A DNA stretch of 64,000 bases, from assembly GCF_014642875.1 (NCBI RefSeq), contig NZ_BMJC01000005.1, forward strand, positions 620,001-684,000, given 5' to 3'. The position numbers and the translations under genes are program-made. The DNA is from Puia dinghuensis. Lineage in GTDB: Bacteria > Bacteroidota > Bacteroidia > Chitinophagales > Chitinophagaceae. The notes under the pieces are model-generated. The model did no database searches, was not told the origin of the DNA, and saw only the letters and a program-made list of their open reading frames with translations. Below are positions 17,547 to 25,899 of this stretch, one piece after another. How positions within the stretch are numbered: position 1 is the first letter of the stretch; each line of letters opens with the position of its first letter.

Positions 17547-20234
17547 TTAGCGCCCAACCTTCGCTCCGCTCACCACCGGCCCCGGATACCGCTCATCTCC
17601 TTTCGCGGCAAACCACAGTATCTTATTCATCATCTCATCATCACCCCCATCCACATCCTTAAAGGCCTGGTTCGCGGAGACCCGGGCGTAATACGCCGCC
17701 TTCCCGCTCAGCGCGGCCAGCGGTTTATTCATTTTGTCCAGCGGGATCATATTCGGAACATGGGCAAATAAATAAGGCGACTTTACATCCGAAAAACAAT
17801 CGAACAGCGGCAACGCCGTAGCATCCATCACATTCATCGGCGGAATACCCAATATCTGCTCGATCGTCCGTACCATCCCCGTCTGGTTATAATTCGTATG
17901 GATGGCGCGGGATAGCACCGAATAAGGACTGATCACAAGACCCGTCGTCCGGTAAGGTGAGATATGATCCCAACCCGACTGGGAATCATCTTCTGTAATA
18001 AAGACCACCGTGCTGTCCCAGAATCGGCTATGCGTAATAGCCTCGATGATCCGGCCTACCGCCAGATCATTGTCCGCAACCATCGCTTGTGGAGCGGGAA
18101 AACTCGGCGACAACCCCGCCGTATGGTCATTGGGCAGCGAAAGTACCATTAGGTCAGGAAGGCTGTCACCCGCCGCCCCATCGGCCCGCTTCAGGTCGTC
18201 GATAAAGATATCGGCCCGCAGTTGATCCGTAAACACCAGGTTATCACAATCCGGGTACGCCGGCGAGATAATGGGCCTTAACCGGGCAATGGTCGTGGTA
18301 TTGGTAAATCCCTGGTCCTCGTGGTTCAGCCAGCGTTGATAAATATCGCTCCAACGCAGCGAATGATCATACTTCGTCGTACAAGCCTCACCGTATACCC
18401 GTACCTTCTTCCCATGATCGAGTGCGTTATTCCAGATAAACCCATTGCGGTTATACACCATCGCATCTTCCTGCCGGTGCGGATAACTTCTAAACCAGGC
18501 CCGAACGCTTTTTTCAATATAGTCGGATACCATGGCGGCGTCTGTCCACTGATGGCCCTCTGCCGAGCACTTACCCGAAGCATAGTAATTATCCAGCAGG
18601 GAAAAAGCTTCCGAAAGCCTGTGCTGGTTCGGAGTAACACTGTCACCATACACACACAGTTTCGACATCCCCCTGCCCCGGGCAAAATCCCCGTACACCT
18701 GGTCATAAGTCTTGTTCTCTTTGATAATGTAGACCACATGCTTAAAAACAGAAGGCTCGCCAATCCGCTCCGGTACAGGCCTGGGAGCTATACGCTGGCG
18801 CGCCGGCTGGTTGGTCAGCGCAAGCCGGAAGAACAGGCTTTGCTCCTGTACTTTTTTGGTGTACGCCTTCAATTCTTTTTCCGTGGGTACGGGTATGATG
18901 CTCAGGGAAGCGAGTTCCTGGTGAATGGTATAAGCCGTCAGCCGTTCGCCACCGCCTGGTCCTTCCTGGCCTTCCTTTAATCCCCGCACCGGGGAGAGCA
19001 CCCGCGAACCCTTTGCCTCGATATTGGCGACATAGAGATCGTTATTCAGCAGCGTGATCCCACCAGGATAAGCTTCCGTGGGGATGTACCCTTCTACCAC
19101 GCTCCTGCCCCGGCCATGAGCAGCGGCATTGTCGCCCAGCCGGATCACACACACCGCATTGTCAAATCCATTGGTAACATATAAGGTTGTCCCCGTCTTA
19201 TCCGGCTGCAGGGCGTTGGGGCTACTGCCATAGTAGGTGATACTGCCCGAGAATAACCCTACGGGGATGCTGTCGGTCACGACACCACGCCGCACATCCA
19301 CCACGCTGATGTTGTCGCTGTTGCCATTACAGATATACAGGTAGAGACTGTCAGGGCTACAGGCAATGGCATTGGGATGCAGGCCCAGCGGAAGCTCGTT
19401 CAGCAATCCTCCGCTTTGCGCATCGATGATGGATAGGCTGCCCCTCGCCGTACCACCCGTCACCGGGTTGGTATAGGCGCTGCCCCAGGGCGTACCGGCA
19501 TTTTCCAGGCTGGTGTCGGTGACAAGCGGCCCCGCCCAATTGGTGACATAGACCTTCCCGCCAACAACCTTCACCCCATAAGGCGCTACTCCCGCAGGCG
19601 CAGTCCATACCACCTGCCTGTCCGTAAATCGTATCTTCAACAATTGATTGTTCCCATTCAACACTACATATAGATAGGGAATACCGGCCTCCACCTGTAC
19701 GGCAACATCGTTCGGCAATGCAGTCGCCGCCGGCGCCACCGCGTCCACCCGGATGCTGGTGACATTGGTAAGCCCCGTCCCATCCCATTCGGCAATCATA
19801 ATGGCAGACTGGCGGGTGTTCCCCGCGCCCCAGGCGATATAGGTATGCCCCTCGTACCCAAAGGCCTTGATCCCCGAATAAGTGCTCATCAATCCCCTCG
19901 TAGCCGGGTCGCCCCCCCGGTAGCTCCAGCGATGCACGATCTGCCGGCTTTGGATATCCAGTACGACGACGTCATAGCGGCCTTCCACGGCTATATGCTG
20001 GCTGTCCGGTAAAATAGCAAAGTCAAGGGTATGATTCTCCAGCGTCGAGTCGCCATAGGTGATCACCTGGCCCGCAGACTGGATCAGCCGGTTAAAAGAC
20101 ATCAGCGTCGCCGGGCCTTGCAGTTGCAGCGTACTGTCGTCGTATTCGTAGCGATAATTGGCGGTCTTTTGTGCTATAAGCGTGCTAAAAGGAAGGAAGA
20201 AGAGAAGGGATACGAGAGCCTTTTTTTGCATCAT
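17547..20234 (-). CDS. YncE-type beta-propeller/phosphoesterase fusion protein
   Basis: The protein has 895 residues from ATG 20234 (MMQKKALVSLLFFLPFSTLIAQ, a signal peptide). Upstream in-frame codons overlap the DUF1810 gene. Residues about 40-440 form a seven-bladed propeller with repeated blades such as NAIACSPDSLYLYICNGNSD. The C-terminal part (about 510-860) is a PF04185-type phosphoesterase of the alkaline-phosphatase fold, with IIKENKTYDQVYGDF, LPNDHTAGLS, ADNDLAVGRIIEA and ITEDDSQSGWDH. It is likely a periplasmic phosphatase or phosphodiesterase. The last two domains of the 1262-residue protein at 25896-29684 share this architecture. Confidence 0.82.
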   Translation of the reverse strand: MMQKKALVSLLFFLPFSTLIAQKTANYRYEYDDSTLQLQGPATLMSFNRLIQSAGQVITYGDSTLENHTLDFAILPDSQHIAVEGRYDVVVLDIQSRQIVHRWSYRGGDPATRGLMSTYSGIKAFGYEGHTYIAWGAGNTRQSAIMIAEWDGTGLTNVTSIRVDAVAPAATALPNDVAVQVEAGIPYLYVVLNGNNQLLKIRFTDRQVVWTAPAGVAPYGVKVVGGKVYVTNWAGPLVTDTSLENAGTPWGSAYTNPVTGGTARGSLSIIDAQSGGLLNELPLGLHPNAIACSPDSLYLYICNGNSDNISVVDVRRGVVTDSIPVGLFSGSITYYGSSPNALQPDKTGTTLYVTNGFDNAVCVIRLGDNAAAHGRGRSVVEGYIPTEAYPGGITLLNNDLYVANIEAKGSRVLSPVRGLKEGQEGPGGGERLTAYTIHQELASLSIIPVPTEKELKAYTKKVQEQSLFFRLALTNQPARQRIAPRPVPERIGEPSVFKHVVYIIKENKTYDQVYGDFARGRGMSKLCVYGDSVTPNQHRLSEAFSLLDNYYASGKCSAEGHQWTDAAMVSDYIEKSVRAWFRSYPHRQEDAMVYNRNGFIWNNALDHGKKVRVYGEACTTKYDHSLRWSDIYQRWLNHEDQGFTNTTTIARLRPIISPAYPDCDNLVFTDQLRADIFIDDLKRADGAAGDSLPDLMVLSLPNDHTAGLSPSFPAPQAMVADNDLAVGRIIEAITHSRFWDSTVVFITEDDSQSGWDHISPYRTTGLVISPYSVLSRAIHTNYNQTGMVRTIEQILGIPPMNVMDATALPLFDCFSDVKSPYLFAHVPNMIPLDKMNKPLAALSGKAAYYARVSANQAFKDVDGGDDEMMNKILWFAAKGDERYPGPVVSGAKVGR

Positions 20235-20241
20235 GTTGACT

Positions 20242-20664
20242 TTAGTAGCCAAATATAAGGGCTTCTGTTTTCTCATCCTTTTGTCCGCGATAAAACTTAT
20301 CCAGCACCGCCGCAAACACCGGGTCCGCACCCGGCGCCAGCGAAAAAAGGGTCATACTGCTCCGCAGCTTGAGATCGTCCGGGCTCCCCATCACTGCGGT
20401 AGCATCGTGGCCCGGCAGCGCAAGCAACGCGCGCGATATCTCGACGAGCCGCGGCCCCAGCGTCTCATGAGAAAGATAAGCCTTCGCCTCCCCGAGGTCC
20501 CTGATCGCATAGAACCGCGCCGTCGGACTATAGCCAAGCCCCTGCAGCTGCGGAAAAATATACCACATCCAATGGCTCCGCTTCCTCCCTTGCCTGATCT
20601 CGGCAAGCGCGGTCGGATAATCCCTCTCCTGGGCCACAAGAAACCGGTTCAGCTCGTTGTCCAT
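20242..20664 (-). CDS. DUF1810 family protein
   Basis: This 140-residue soluble protein matches DUF1810: LNRFLVAQERDYPTALAEIRQGRKRSHWMWYIFPQL (quoted by its key positions R27, SHWMW) and GLGYSPTARFYAIRDL near residue 45. The function of the family is not known to me. It ends 7 bp before the propeller-phosphoesterase gene on the same strand, so the two may share a transcript although no functional link is evident. Confidence 0.85.
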   Translation of the reverse strand: MDNELNRFLVAQERDYPTALAEIRQGRKRSHWMWYIFPQLQGLGYSPTARFYAIRDLGEAKAYLSHETLGPRLVEISRALLALPGHDATAVMGSPDDLKLRSSMTLFSLAPGADPVFAAVLDKFYRGQKDEKTEALIFGY

Positions 20665-20829
20665 ATTCGAACTATTCGCAGCGCCTCGACGTCCCCAAAG
20701 AAGGTTGGGCTGGGCAATCTATATGCAAACCGTTGAAAGCTTTGACGCGGTAGAAAAGCAAAATTTCGCGGCCATCGAATCCTTTCTGCGGGAAAAGAGC
20801 CCGCATCCTTAAGCCTTCACCATTTCCGC

Positions 20830-21462
20830 TCACTTGGGAAACCCCGGGTCCGCCATCACCTCCGCCATTTGCTGCGAATGCCGGTTGCTGTGGGCGCCAA
20901 TGAATAAGATCATCTGATAGCAATCGACCATTCCGAATGGCATCGCCGCCACATGATCCCGCAGGTCTTCCTGTGTACCCTTTACATACGCGATCAATTT
21001 TGCCCTGTTCTCCTTGAAAGAAGCAAGCGCCTCATCCATCGACTTGTAAGGAGTGTTCTCCGGCTTGAACGGGTCCATGGTTTTCACTCTATGCCCTTGC
21101 GACCGGTCCTCGATCATGGAGATCAGCTGTGCGTCGGTCATTTTGATCCCACTCCGTTTTTCCGGATTGGCAGTTTGCTTCAACGAATCCGAACACATCT
21201 GCCATAGCGCCTGCTCGGTAATAGCGATATGCTTTACACATTCTTCTACACTCCAACGGTCGGGCGCAGGCTTATATTCCAGCTGTGCCTGGCTCAACCC
21301 CTTCACTTTGTCCAGCACATCATTTTCCGTCTCCTTCAGGAATTTGACAGCATAATTCCTTTCTTTCTTAGAGAGGGTATCCGCTGCCGGTGAGGTGGCG
21401 CGCTTGGTGGGAATAAAGGAAAGACCCATGAATACGAATGCAAACAAAAGGAGCTTTTTCAT
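20830..21462 (-). CDS. Exported DinB-like four-helix protein
   Basis: The protein has 210 residues with an N-terminal signal (MKKLLLFAFVFMGLSFI). A DinB-superfamily domain follows, with helix 1 at residues 31-55, the first metal His in CVKHIAITE, and the paired His in GAHSNRHSQQM. Members are metal-dependent four-helix bundles; some are thiol transferases, most are uncharacterised. The 165 bp between this gene and DUF1810 contain no convincing gene. Confidence 0.8.
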   Translation of the reverse strand: MKKLLLFAFVFMGLSFIPTKRATSPAADTLSKKERNYAVKFLKETENDVLDKVKGLSQAQLEYKPAPDRWSVEECVKHIAITEQALWQMCSDSLKQTANPEKRSGIKMTDAQLISMIEDRSQGHRVKTMDPFKPENTPYKSMDEALASFKENRAKLIAYVKGTQEDLRDHVAAMPFGMVDCYQMILFIGAHSNRHSQQMAEVMADPGFPK

Positions 21463-21585
21463 ATGCGAATCGATTTTGGTGAGTAGATCAGACTTATGTA
21501 GAGGTTGCGATGCAGAGGGGGTCCCACTCCGCAGGGAAGGTCACATTAAAAATAAGATTAAATCGTCAATTCCTGAAAAGTTCTT

Positions 21586-21927
21586 TCAGCGCGGACTCCC
21601 AAGCCCACCACGGGCCATTTTCTTATTCGAAGAATTTGCTCTCCAGGCTCCATAGATCCCGCAAAAGAGCGCCGCTGCCGGAACCAACAATTCTTCACCA
21701 ATGACGGTAGGCAGCAGAATACCAAAAAACAAAACAAATATGCCCACACAAACAAAAAAGTCTTTCCAGCTTTCCAAATACAAACCGACTCCGATACCTT
21801 GTAACAAAAAGCCGAGAATAAACGCAATCACCGGGTTCTTCCTTTGTTTAAGCGGCTTCATTTTACGAAGCCCTTTACGAATTTCTTTCGCGACACGCGG
21901 TACATGCTGCCAGTGATTCTCCGGCAT
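21586..21927 (-). CDS. Small inner-membrane protein of unknown function
   Basis: The protein has 113 residues. A basic N-terminus (KEIRKGLRKMKPLKQRKN) precedes three hydrophobic segments (residues about 34-55, 58-78 and 80-95), ending in NSSNKKMARGG. An internal Met at residue 23 is an alternative start. I do not recognise a named family. It stands between the DinB-like gene and a small lipoprotein gene on the same strand. Confidence 0.55.
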   Translation of the reverse strand: MPENHWQHVPRVAKEIRKGLRKMKPLKQRKNPVIAFILGFLLQGIGVGLYLESWKDFFVCVGIFVLFFGILLPTVIGEELLVPAAALFCGIYGAWRANSSNKKMARGGLGSPR

Positions 21928-21968
21928 AAGAGTGTTGTTTAGAAGCTTAAGTTACACAATTATATTCA

Positions 21969-22397
21969 TCACCGGTACAACACCAGCCTCTTGCCGATAA
22001 CTCCACCGGGTGAGTCAGAGAACCCGGTCCCAATGACCAGGATATGGGCAACAGATCCACCAAAAGTACAAAGGTGGTAATCCATGCCTATAGTGATCCT
22101 GAAAGTGTTGTTACCCGCAGCCGAATCGGGTAGGAGGGTATATTCTACCGTTTCATCAACCAGGCCTTCCCTGACATGAACATTTCCGTTCGCCGAGAAT
22201 TGATAATAATCCGCCGGTGTCCCTCTATAGGCGATGACCTCGCTCGACAAACCCACTCCCCTCGAGCTCGAATCATACATAACATGCCATGTCCCGACTA
22301 TGGCCTGTTTCGCTTCGGCATAATTGTCAACCACTGCCGTTTTCCCGCAGCCAACAGCTATGATAACCACCAGCCCAAAGATCATAAGGAATTTCAT
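21969..22397 (-). CDS. Small lipoprotein, lipocalin-like plan
   Basis: The protein has 142 residues with lipobox IIAVGC. A short beta-rich domain follows (AIVGTWHVMYDSS, then YYQFSANGNVHVREG, then YTLLPDSAAGNNTFRI), which resembles the lipocalin-like 'IxGxW' lipoproteins common in Bacteroidota. The ligand is unknown. It is divergent from the aldo/keto reductase gene. Confidence 0.6.
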   Translation of the reverse strand: MKFLMIFGLVVIIAVGCGKTAVVDNYAEAKQAIVGTWHVMYDSSSRGVGLSSEVIAYRGTPADYYQFSANGNVHVREGLVDETVEYTLLPDSAAGNNTFRITIGMDYHLCTFGGSVAHILVIGTGFSDSPGGVIGKRLVLYR

Positions 22398-22460
22398 AAG
22401 TGCAGTTATTACTCCTGGTCTGACATAAATTCACCATAAAACGTTGCACAGAAAAATCGA

Positions 22461-22468
22461 TACTTTTG
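22461..22468 (+). promoter_or_regulatory. Bacteroidota -7 promoter box for the aldo/keto reductase
   Basis: TACTTTTG is an exact match to TAnnTTTG and lies 20 bases before the ATG at 22489. A TTG at 22444-22446 is too close (14-base spacer) to be a normal -33 element. Confidence 0.5.
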
Positions 22469-22488
22469 CCATCCATAACTATTCCTCT

Positions 22489-23511
22489 ATGAGATATAAA
22501 TTACTCGGACGCAGCGGATTAAAAGTATCTGAACTATGCCTCGGAACAATGGGTTTCGGCACCGAAGCCGGGTGGGGCGCCGACAGGGAGACCAGCTTCG
22601 CTATCATGGAAGCCTTTGCCAATGCCGGTGGCAACTTTCTGGATACCGCCAATTTGTACAAGTTAGGCACCAGCGAAAAATTCATCGGGGAATTCATCAA
22701 CCCGCGCGACCGCGACTATTTTGTAATAGCTACCAAATATTCGCTAAAGGATAATACCACTAATCCCAACGCCAGCGGCAACAACCGGAAGAACATGATG
22801 CGCAGCGTCGAGCTAAGCCTGCGGCGACTGCAAACCGATTTCATCGATGTCCTGTATCTCCATATCTGGGATGACCTTACCCCTATCGACGAAGTGTTGC
22901 GGGGAATCGACGATCTGATCCGCCAGGGCAAGGTCAATTATGCCGCCATCAGTGACACCCCGGCCTGGATCGTCAGTAAGGGAAATACCCTTGCCGAACT
23001 CATGGGTTGGAGCCAATTCATTGCCTTACAGGTCGAGTACAGCCTCATCCAGCGCACGCCCGAACGCGATCTGATACCCATGGCCAGGCATTTTGGTATG
23101 ACGGTGACCCCATGGGCGCCCTTGGCTGGCGGCGCGCTGACGGGTAAATACTTGCGTGGTGGGCAGGGACGGGTAAAGCCGGAAAGCAACCGGCGGGATG
23201 AGAACAGCATCCGCATAACCCAGGAAGTAATGGCCGTAGCGGACAGACTAGGCGTAGAGCCAAGCCATGTGGCGCTGCAATGGACGCGGCAGCAGGGCTT
23301 CGAATGTATCCCCATTGTGGGCGCCACCCGTGTCGATCAATTGGAAGAAAACCTCAAATCTGTCGACCTCGTGCTATCCCCCGACGATCTTAAAAAACTG
23401 GACGAAGCCAGCGCCATCGACCTCGGCTTTCCCGGTAAGTTCTTCAGAGAAGACGGCGTCCGCCAAAACAGCTATGGGGGCTTTTACGACAGGATCATCC
23501 CCCGGTCGTAA
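22489..23511 (+). CDS. Aldo/keto reductase
   Basis: The protein has 340 residues from ATG 22489 (MRYKLLGRSGLKVSELCLGTMGFG). An earlier in-frame ATG at 22444 lies upstream of the -7 box and is rejected. It is a TIM-barrel NAD(P)H oxidoreductase with FLDTANLYKLGTSE (catalytic Asp; the usual Tyr is in LYKLG), the catalytic Lys region VIATKYS, and a C-terminal cofactor-binding segment PIVGATRVDQLEENL. At the family position of the active-site His the chain reads LYLHIWD. The physiological substrate is not predictable. Confidence 0.88.
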   Translation: MRYKLLGRSGLKVSELCLGTMGFGTEAGWGADRETSFAIMEAFANAGGNFLDTANLYKLGTSEKFIGEFINPRDRDYFVIATKYSLKDNTTNPNASGNNRKNMMRSVELSLRRLQTDFIDVLYLHIWDDLTPIDEVLRGIDDLIRQGKVNYAAISDTPAWIVSKGNTLAELMGWSQFIALQVEYSLIQRTPERDLIPMARHFGMTVTPWAPLAGGALTGKYLRGGQGRVKPESNRRDENSIRITQEVMAVADRLGVEPSHVALQWTRQQGFECIPIVGATRVDQLEENLKSVDLVLSPDDLKKLDEASAIDLGFPGKFFREDGVRQNSYGGFYDRIIPRS

Positions 23512-23522
23512 ATGCAACCCAC

Positions 23523-23626
23523 CCGGCACAACTCAAGCCCCCCGCCCGAACCCCTTCCGGTACAACCCCCTCACGGCCGGGTTCCATCCGGCACAACTCC
23601 ACCCCACGGCCGAGTCCCGGCACAAC
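23523..23626 (+). repeat. Four short direct repeats, CCGGYACAAC
   Basis: CCGGCACAAC occurs at 23523, 23588 and 23617 and CCGGTACAAC at 23557, so the unit recurs every 29-34 bases. The spacer sequence ACGGCCG also recurs at about 23573 and 23606. The array looks like a decayed tandem repeat of roughly 32 bases directly after the aldo/keto reductase stop. Confidence 0.6.
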
Positions 23627-23677
23627 TTTTGTTCTATTGCATTAGGGCAAATATCAAGAGATATTTGTTCCAACAAA

Positions 23678-24199
23678 ATGAAAAATGCCATGTACACAAA
23701 ACCCATCCTAAAGCTACCCCTCTTCCTGTCCGCCATCCTTTTCTGCTGCCTGATGGCCTGCAGTAAGAGCAACAACAATAATAACTCGAACAACGGCAGC
23801 AGCTCGCTGAAAGCCACTGTCGACGGCACTAGCTGGCAAGCCACCTATGTCTATGGAGTAGATTCCACCAGCGCCCATCTTATAGCCATGGCGGGGTCTG
23901 ACAACAACCAGACTAATACCCTTCTCATCGCCTTCCCGGATACGCTTGGTACCGGCACCTACAGTATGAATATTGCGGCCGGCATCATAATGGAATATGT
24001 CGTAAAGGTCAGCAGCAGCTCATCCACAATTTATATAGCAGATCCTGCTATCGGCGGCTCCGGCACCATCACCATCACCTCTTACAATAAGTCAGCCAAA
24101 CAGGTGCAGGGCACTTTCAGTGGCGTCGCAAAAAATGTCACTAACGACGGCACTTCGAAGACCATCGCAAGCGGCTCCTTCTCCGTTACTTATCACTGA
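23678..24199 (+). CDS. DUF6252-like lipoprotein
   Basis: The protein has 173 residues from ATG 23678 (MKNAMYTKPILKLP), with lipobox CLMAC. An Asn/Ser-rich linker follows, then a beta-sandwich-like domain opening SLKATVDGTSWQA, as in the DUF6252-type lipoproteins of Bacteroidota. A longer reading frame extends back into the reductase gene but is not coding there. The function is unknown; the protein is probably anchored in the envelope. Confidence 0.68.
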   Translation: MKNAMYTKPILKLPLFLSAILFCCLMACSKSNNNNNSNNGSSSLKATVDGTSWQATYVYGVDSTSAHLIAMAGSDNNQTNTLLIAFPDTLGTGTYSMNIAAGIIMEYVVKVSSSSSTIYIADPAIGGSGTITITSYNKSAKQVQGTFSGVAKNVTNDGTSKTIASGSFSVTYH

Positions 24200-24202
24200 C
24201 CG

Positions 24203-24221
24203 GGGTCTGCAAGTCAGACCC
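24203..24221 (+). terminator. Hairpin between convergent genes
   Basis: GGGTCTG (24203-24209) pairs perfectly with CAGACCC (24215-24221) around a 5-base loop, followed on the plus strand by TCCTTCTG. It sits at the ends of the convergent DUF6252-like and GlsB-like genes and may serve either strand. The T-tract is weak. Confidence 0.4.
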
Positions 24222-24453
24222 TCCTTCTGATCAGCCTGCTGATCCAGACCAATAAGACAGCACCAAAAAAAGCAGTAACAAGATACCCGATCTTGCCGCC
24301 CAGATGTACTCCCATCTTTTGTCCAATATAGCCACCGATCCATCCACCCAGTAATCCAAGAATAATGTCTATGATCACCCCATATCCATTTCCCCGCATG
24401 GCTTGTCCAGCCAGCCATCCGGCTATGCCGCCAAGTAGTAGATGAAGTAACAT
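24214..24453 (-). CDS. GlsB/YeaQ/YmgE family membrane protein
   Basis: The protein has 79 residues from ATG 24453 (MLLHLLLGGIAGWLAG). The in-frame ATG further upstream overlaps the SPFH gene end. Three glycine-rich transmembrane segments match the transglycosylase-associated (GlsB/YeaQ) family: GGIAGWLAGQAMRG, IILGLLGGWIGGYIG and AFFGAVLLVWISRLIRRR. These are often stress-induced; the exact role is not settled. Confidence 0.85.
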   Translation of the reverse strand: MLLHLLLGGIAGWLAGQAMRGNGYGVIIDIILGLLGGWIGGYIGQKMGVHLGGKIGYLVTAFFGAVLLVWISRLIRRRV

Positions 24454-24508
24454 GTTTATAGGTTTTGTGATTGAATATAGAGCAATAATCCTGAATATGC
24501 AAGCCCGC

Positions 24509-25363
24509 TTACTTGTCACTAATATTATTCAACATCATCGATTTCCCATCCGTAATGATAACCTTGGCATTTGGCGATTTCACCAGCTCTTTTGTCACCT
24601 CGATGCTTTTATATTTCAACAACTTGTCCGTCAGCGATGCATTGATGGTATTTTGATAGTTCTTTATCGCGTTGGCATCGATCTGCATCATTAAGGAATC
24701 ATTCCTTTGCTTGTCCAGCGAAAACTTTAATTCTTTTTCCCTGGTCTCGAGATCAAAATCTTCCTGTTCCCGTTTTGTTTGCAATTCAAGCTTGGTCAGC
24801 TTGGCTACCTGATCCGCTTTAGCCTTGTTCTCTATCGCCTGGAGCACTTGTGCCGGCATGTCTATATCTTTAACCAGCACATCATCCAGGACAATTCCGT
24901 AAGCCGAAATTGCAGCTCGCAGTTTATCTTCAATATTCTTTTCTATAACCTCCCGCTCGCCAAGCAGTTCTACGGCAGAATAGGTCATCGTATATTCCCT
25001 GACGATCGCCATGAAATTATTGATAACGATCTTATTCCCATAATCCATCCCAACATTGGAGTATATCTCAGGAGCGGCTTCCGGTTTAATGTGATACAAA
25101 ACCGTCAGATCCACCTTCACTTCCAGTCCTTCTTTGGTCGGCGGCCGCATAACAACAGAATACTCGGTTATCCGGGTATTGAACGTATGAATGCTTGATG
25201 TAAAAATATTGTAATGATGACGGCCCTGTGTCAAAATACCTGGTTTTATCACACCCTTGTGGACAACGAAACCAACTTCTCCCGGACCAATGGTTTTACA
25301 ACCTGAGATGGTAATGGCGGACAATAATAGTGTACCAGCACATTTAGTAAATGTGTTTTTCAT
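24509..25363 (-). CDS. SPFH/prohibitin-type lipoprotein
   Basis: The protein has 284 residues with signal peptide and lipobox (ITISGC). It has a Band-7/SPFH domain at about residues 25-190 (GPGEVGFVVHKGVIKPG, MDYGNKIVINNFMAIVREY, AYGIVLDDVLVKDIDMP). A charged coiled-coil (AKADQVAKLTKLELQTKREQ and on to about 235) follows. Prohibitin-like proteins form membrane rings; most are held by a transmembrane helix, so the lipobox anchor is notable. It lies 55 bp upstream of the GlsB-like gene on the same strand. Confidence 0.82.
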   Translation of the reverse strand: MKNTFTKCAGTLLLSAITISGCKTIGPGEVGFVVHKGVIKPGILTQGRHHYNIFTSSIHTFNTRITEYSVVMRPPTKEGLEVKVDLTVLYHIKPEAAPEIYSNVGMDYGNKIVINNFMAIVREYTMTYSAVELLGEREVIEKNIEDKLRAAISAYGIVLDDVLVKDIDMPAQVLQAIENKAKADQVAKLTKLELQTKREQEDFDLETREKELKFSLDKQRNDSLMMQIDANAIKNYQNTINASLTDKLLKYKSIEVTKELVKSPNAKVIITDGKSMMLNNISDK

Positions 25364-25482
25364 AAAAGGCAGCTTTTAATTTATTTAAAAATTAGCAACG
25401 AGGACGAAGATATACCAGCCCCCGGTTAACCCGTGGTTAAAAGCTGTCTCCATTTACTAACCGATAGTTAATAGATTGTATT

Positions 25483-25899
25483 TTGTTCAGTGCAACGACT
25501 GATCCCAAAAGCGGCCTTTCCCGCAAAGAAAAAGATAAGATAGCCAGGAGCCTCACGCCTGCGGATGGGAAAGCTCTCGTGTATATCCTTCGTCCATCCG
25601 GGTTCGGCGCGCTTATCAAGATGGGTGTCAGATGCGACAGCGTACATATCGGTTCAACGGGCGCAGGGCAATACGTCTATACCATGCTGGACCCCGGCAC
25701 ACATTCGCTGATGTCTACAGCCGAAAATAAATCGAGCCTTAACATTATGGTGGAGGCAGGAAAGATCTATTATATAAGACAGCAGGTGAAGATGGGTTTT
25801 GCCTTTGCCGAGACTGGGCTCAAATTAGAGGATGATCAGCAGGGCCAAAAGGATTTGAAGAAATGCAAGCTTGCCAAAGATAATGTAGCTTCCAATTAG
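25483..25899 (+). CDS. DUF2846 domain protein lacking a normal N-terminus
   Basis: The reading frame encodes a nearly complete DUF2846 domain: GKALVYILRPSGFGALIKMGV, then DPGTHSLMSTAENKSSLN, then VEAGKIYYIRQQVKMG. Members are normally lipoproteins. Here the frame opens after a TAG at 25465-25467 and the only early start is TTG 25483; no ATG, signal peptide or lipobox is present. Either it is translated from TTG as a cytosolic protein or the 5' end has decayed. It is divergent from the SPFH gene and convergent (4-bp overlap) with the GDPD fusion. Confidence 0.6.
   Translation: MFSATTDPKSGLSRKEKDKIARSLTPADGKALVYILRPSGFGALIKMGVRCDSVHIGSTGAGQYVYTMLDPGTHSLMSTAENKSSLNIMVEAGKIYYIRQQVKMGFAFAETGLKLEDDQQGQKDLKKCKLAKDNVASN

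Noticed and set aside
20665-20829. Possible gene tail on the plus strand (MQTVESFDAVEKQNFAAIES...)
   Set aside because: The frame is short, has no upstream body in the same frame and matches no family I know; at most a remnant.
23267-23677. 5' extension of the DUF6252-like lipoprotein frame into the aldo/keto reductase
   Set aside because: The extension is out of frame with the reductase and would bury the signal peptide; ATG 23678 gives a normal lipoprotein.
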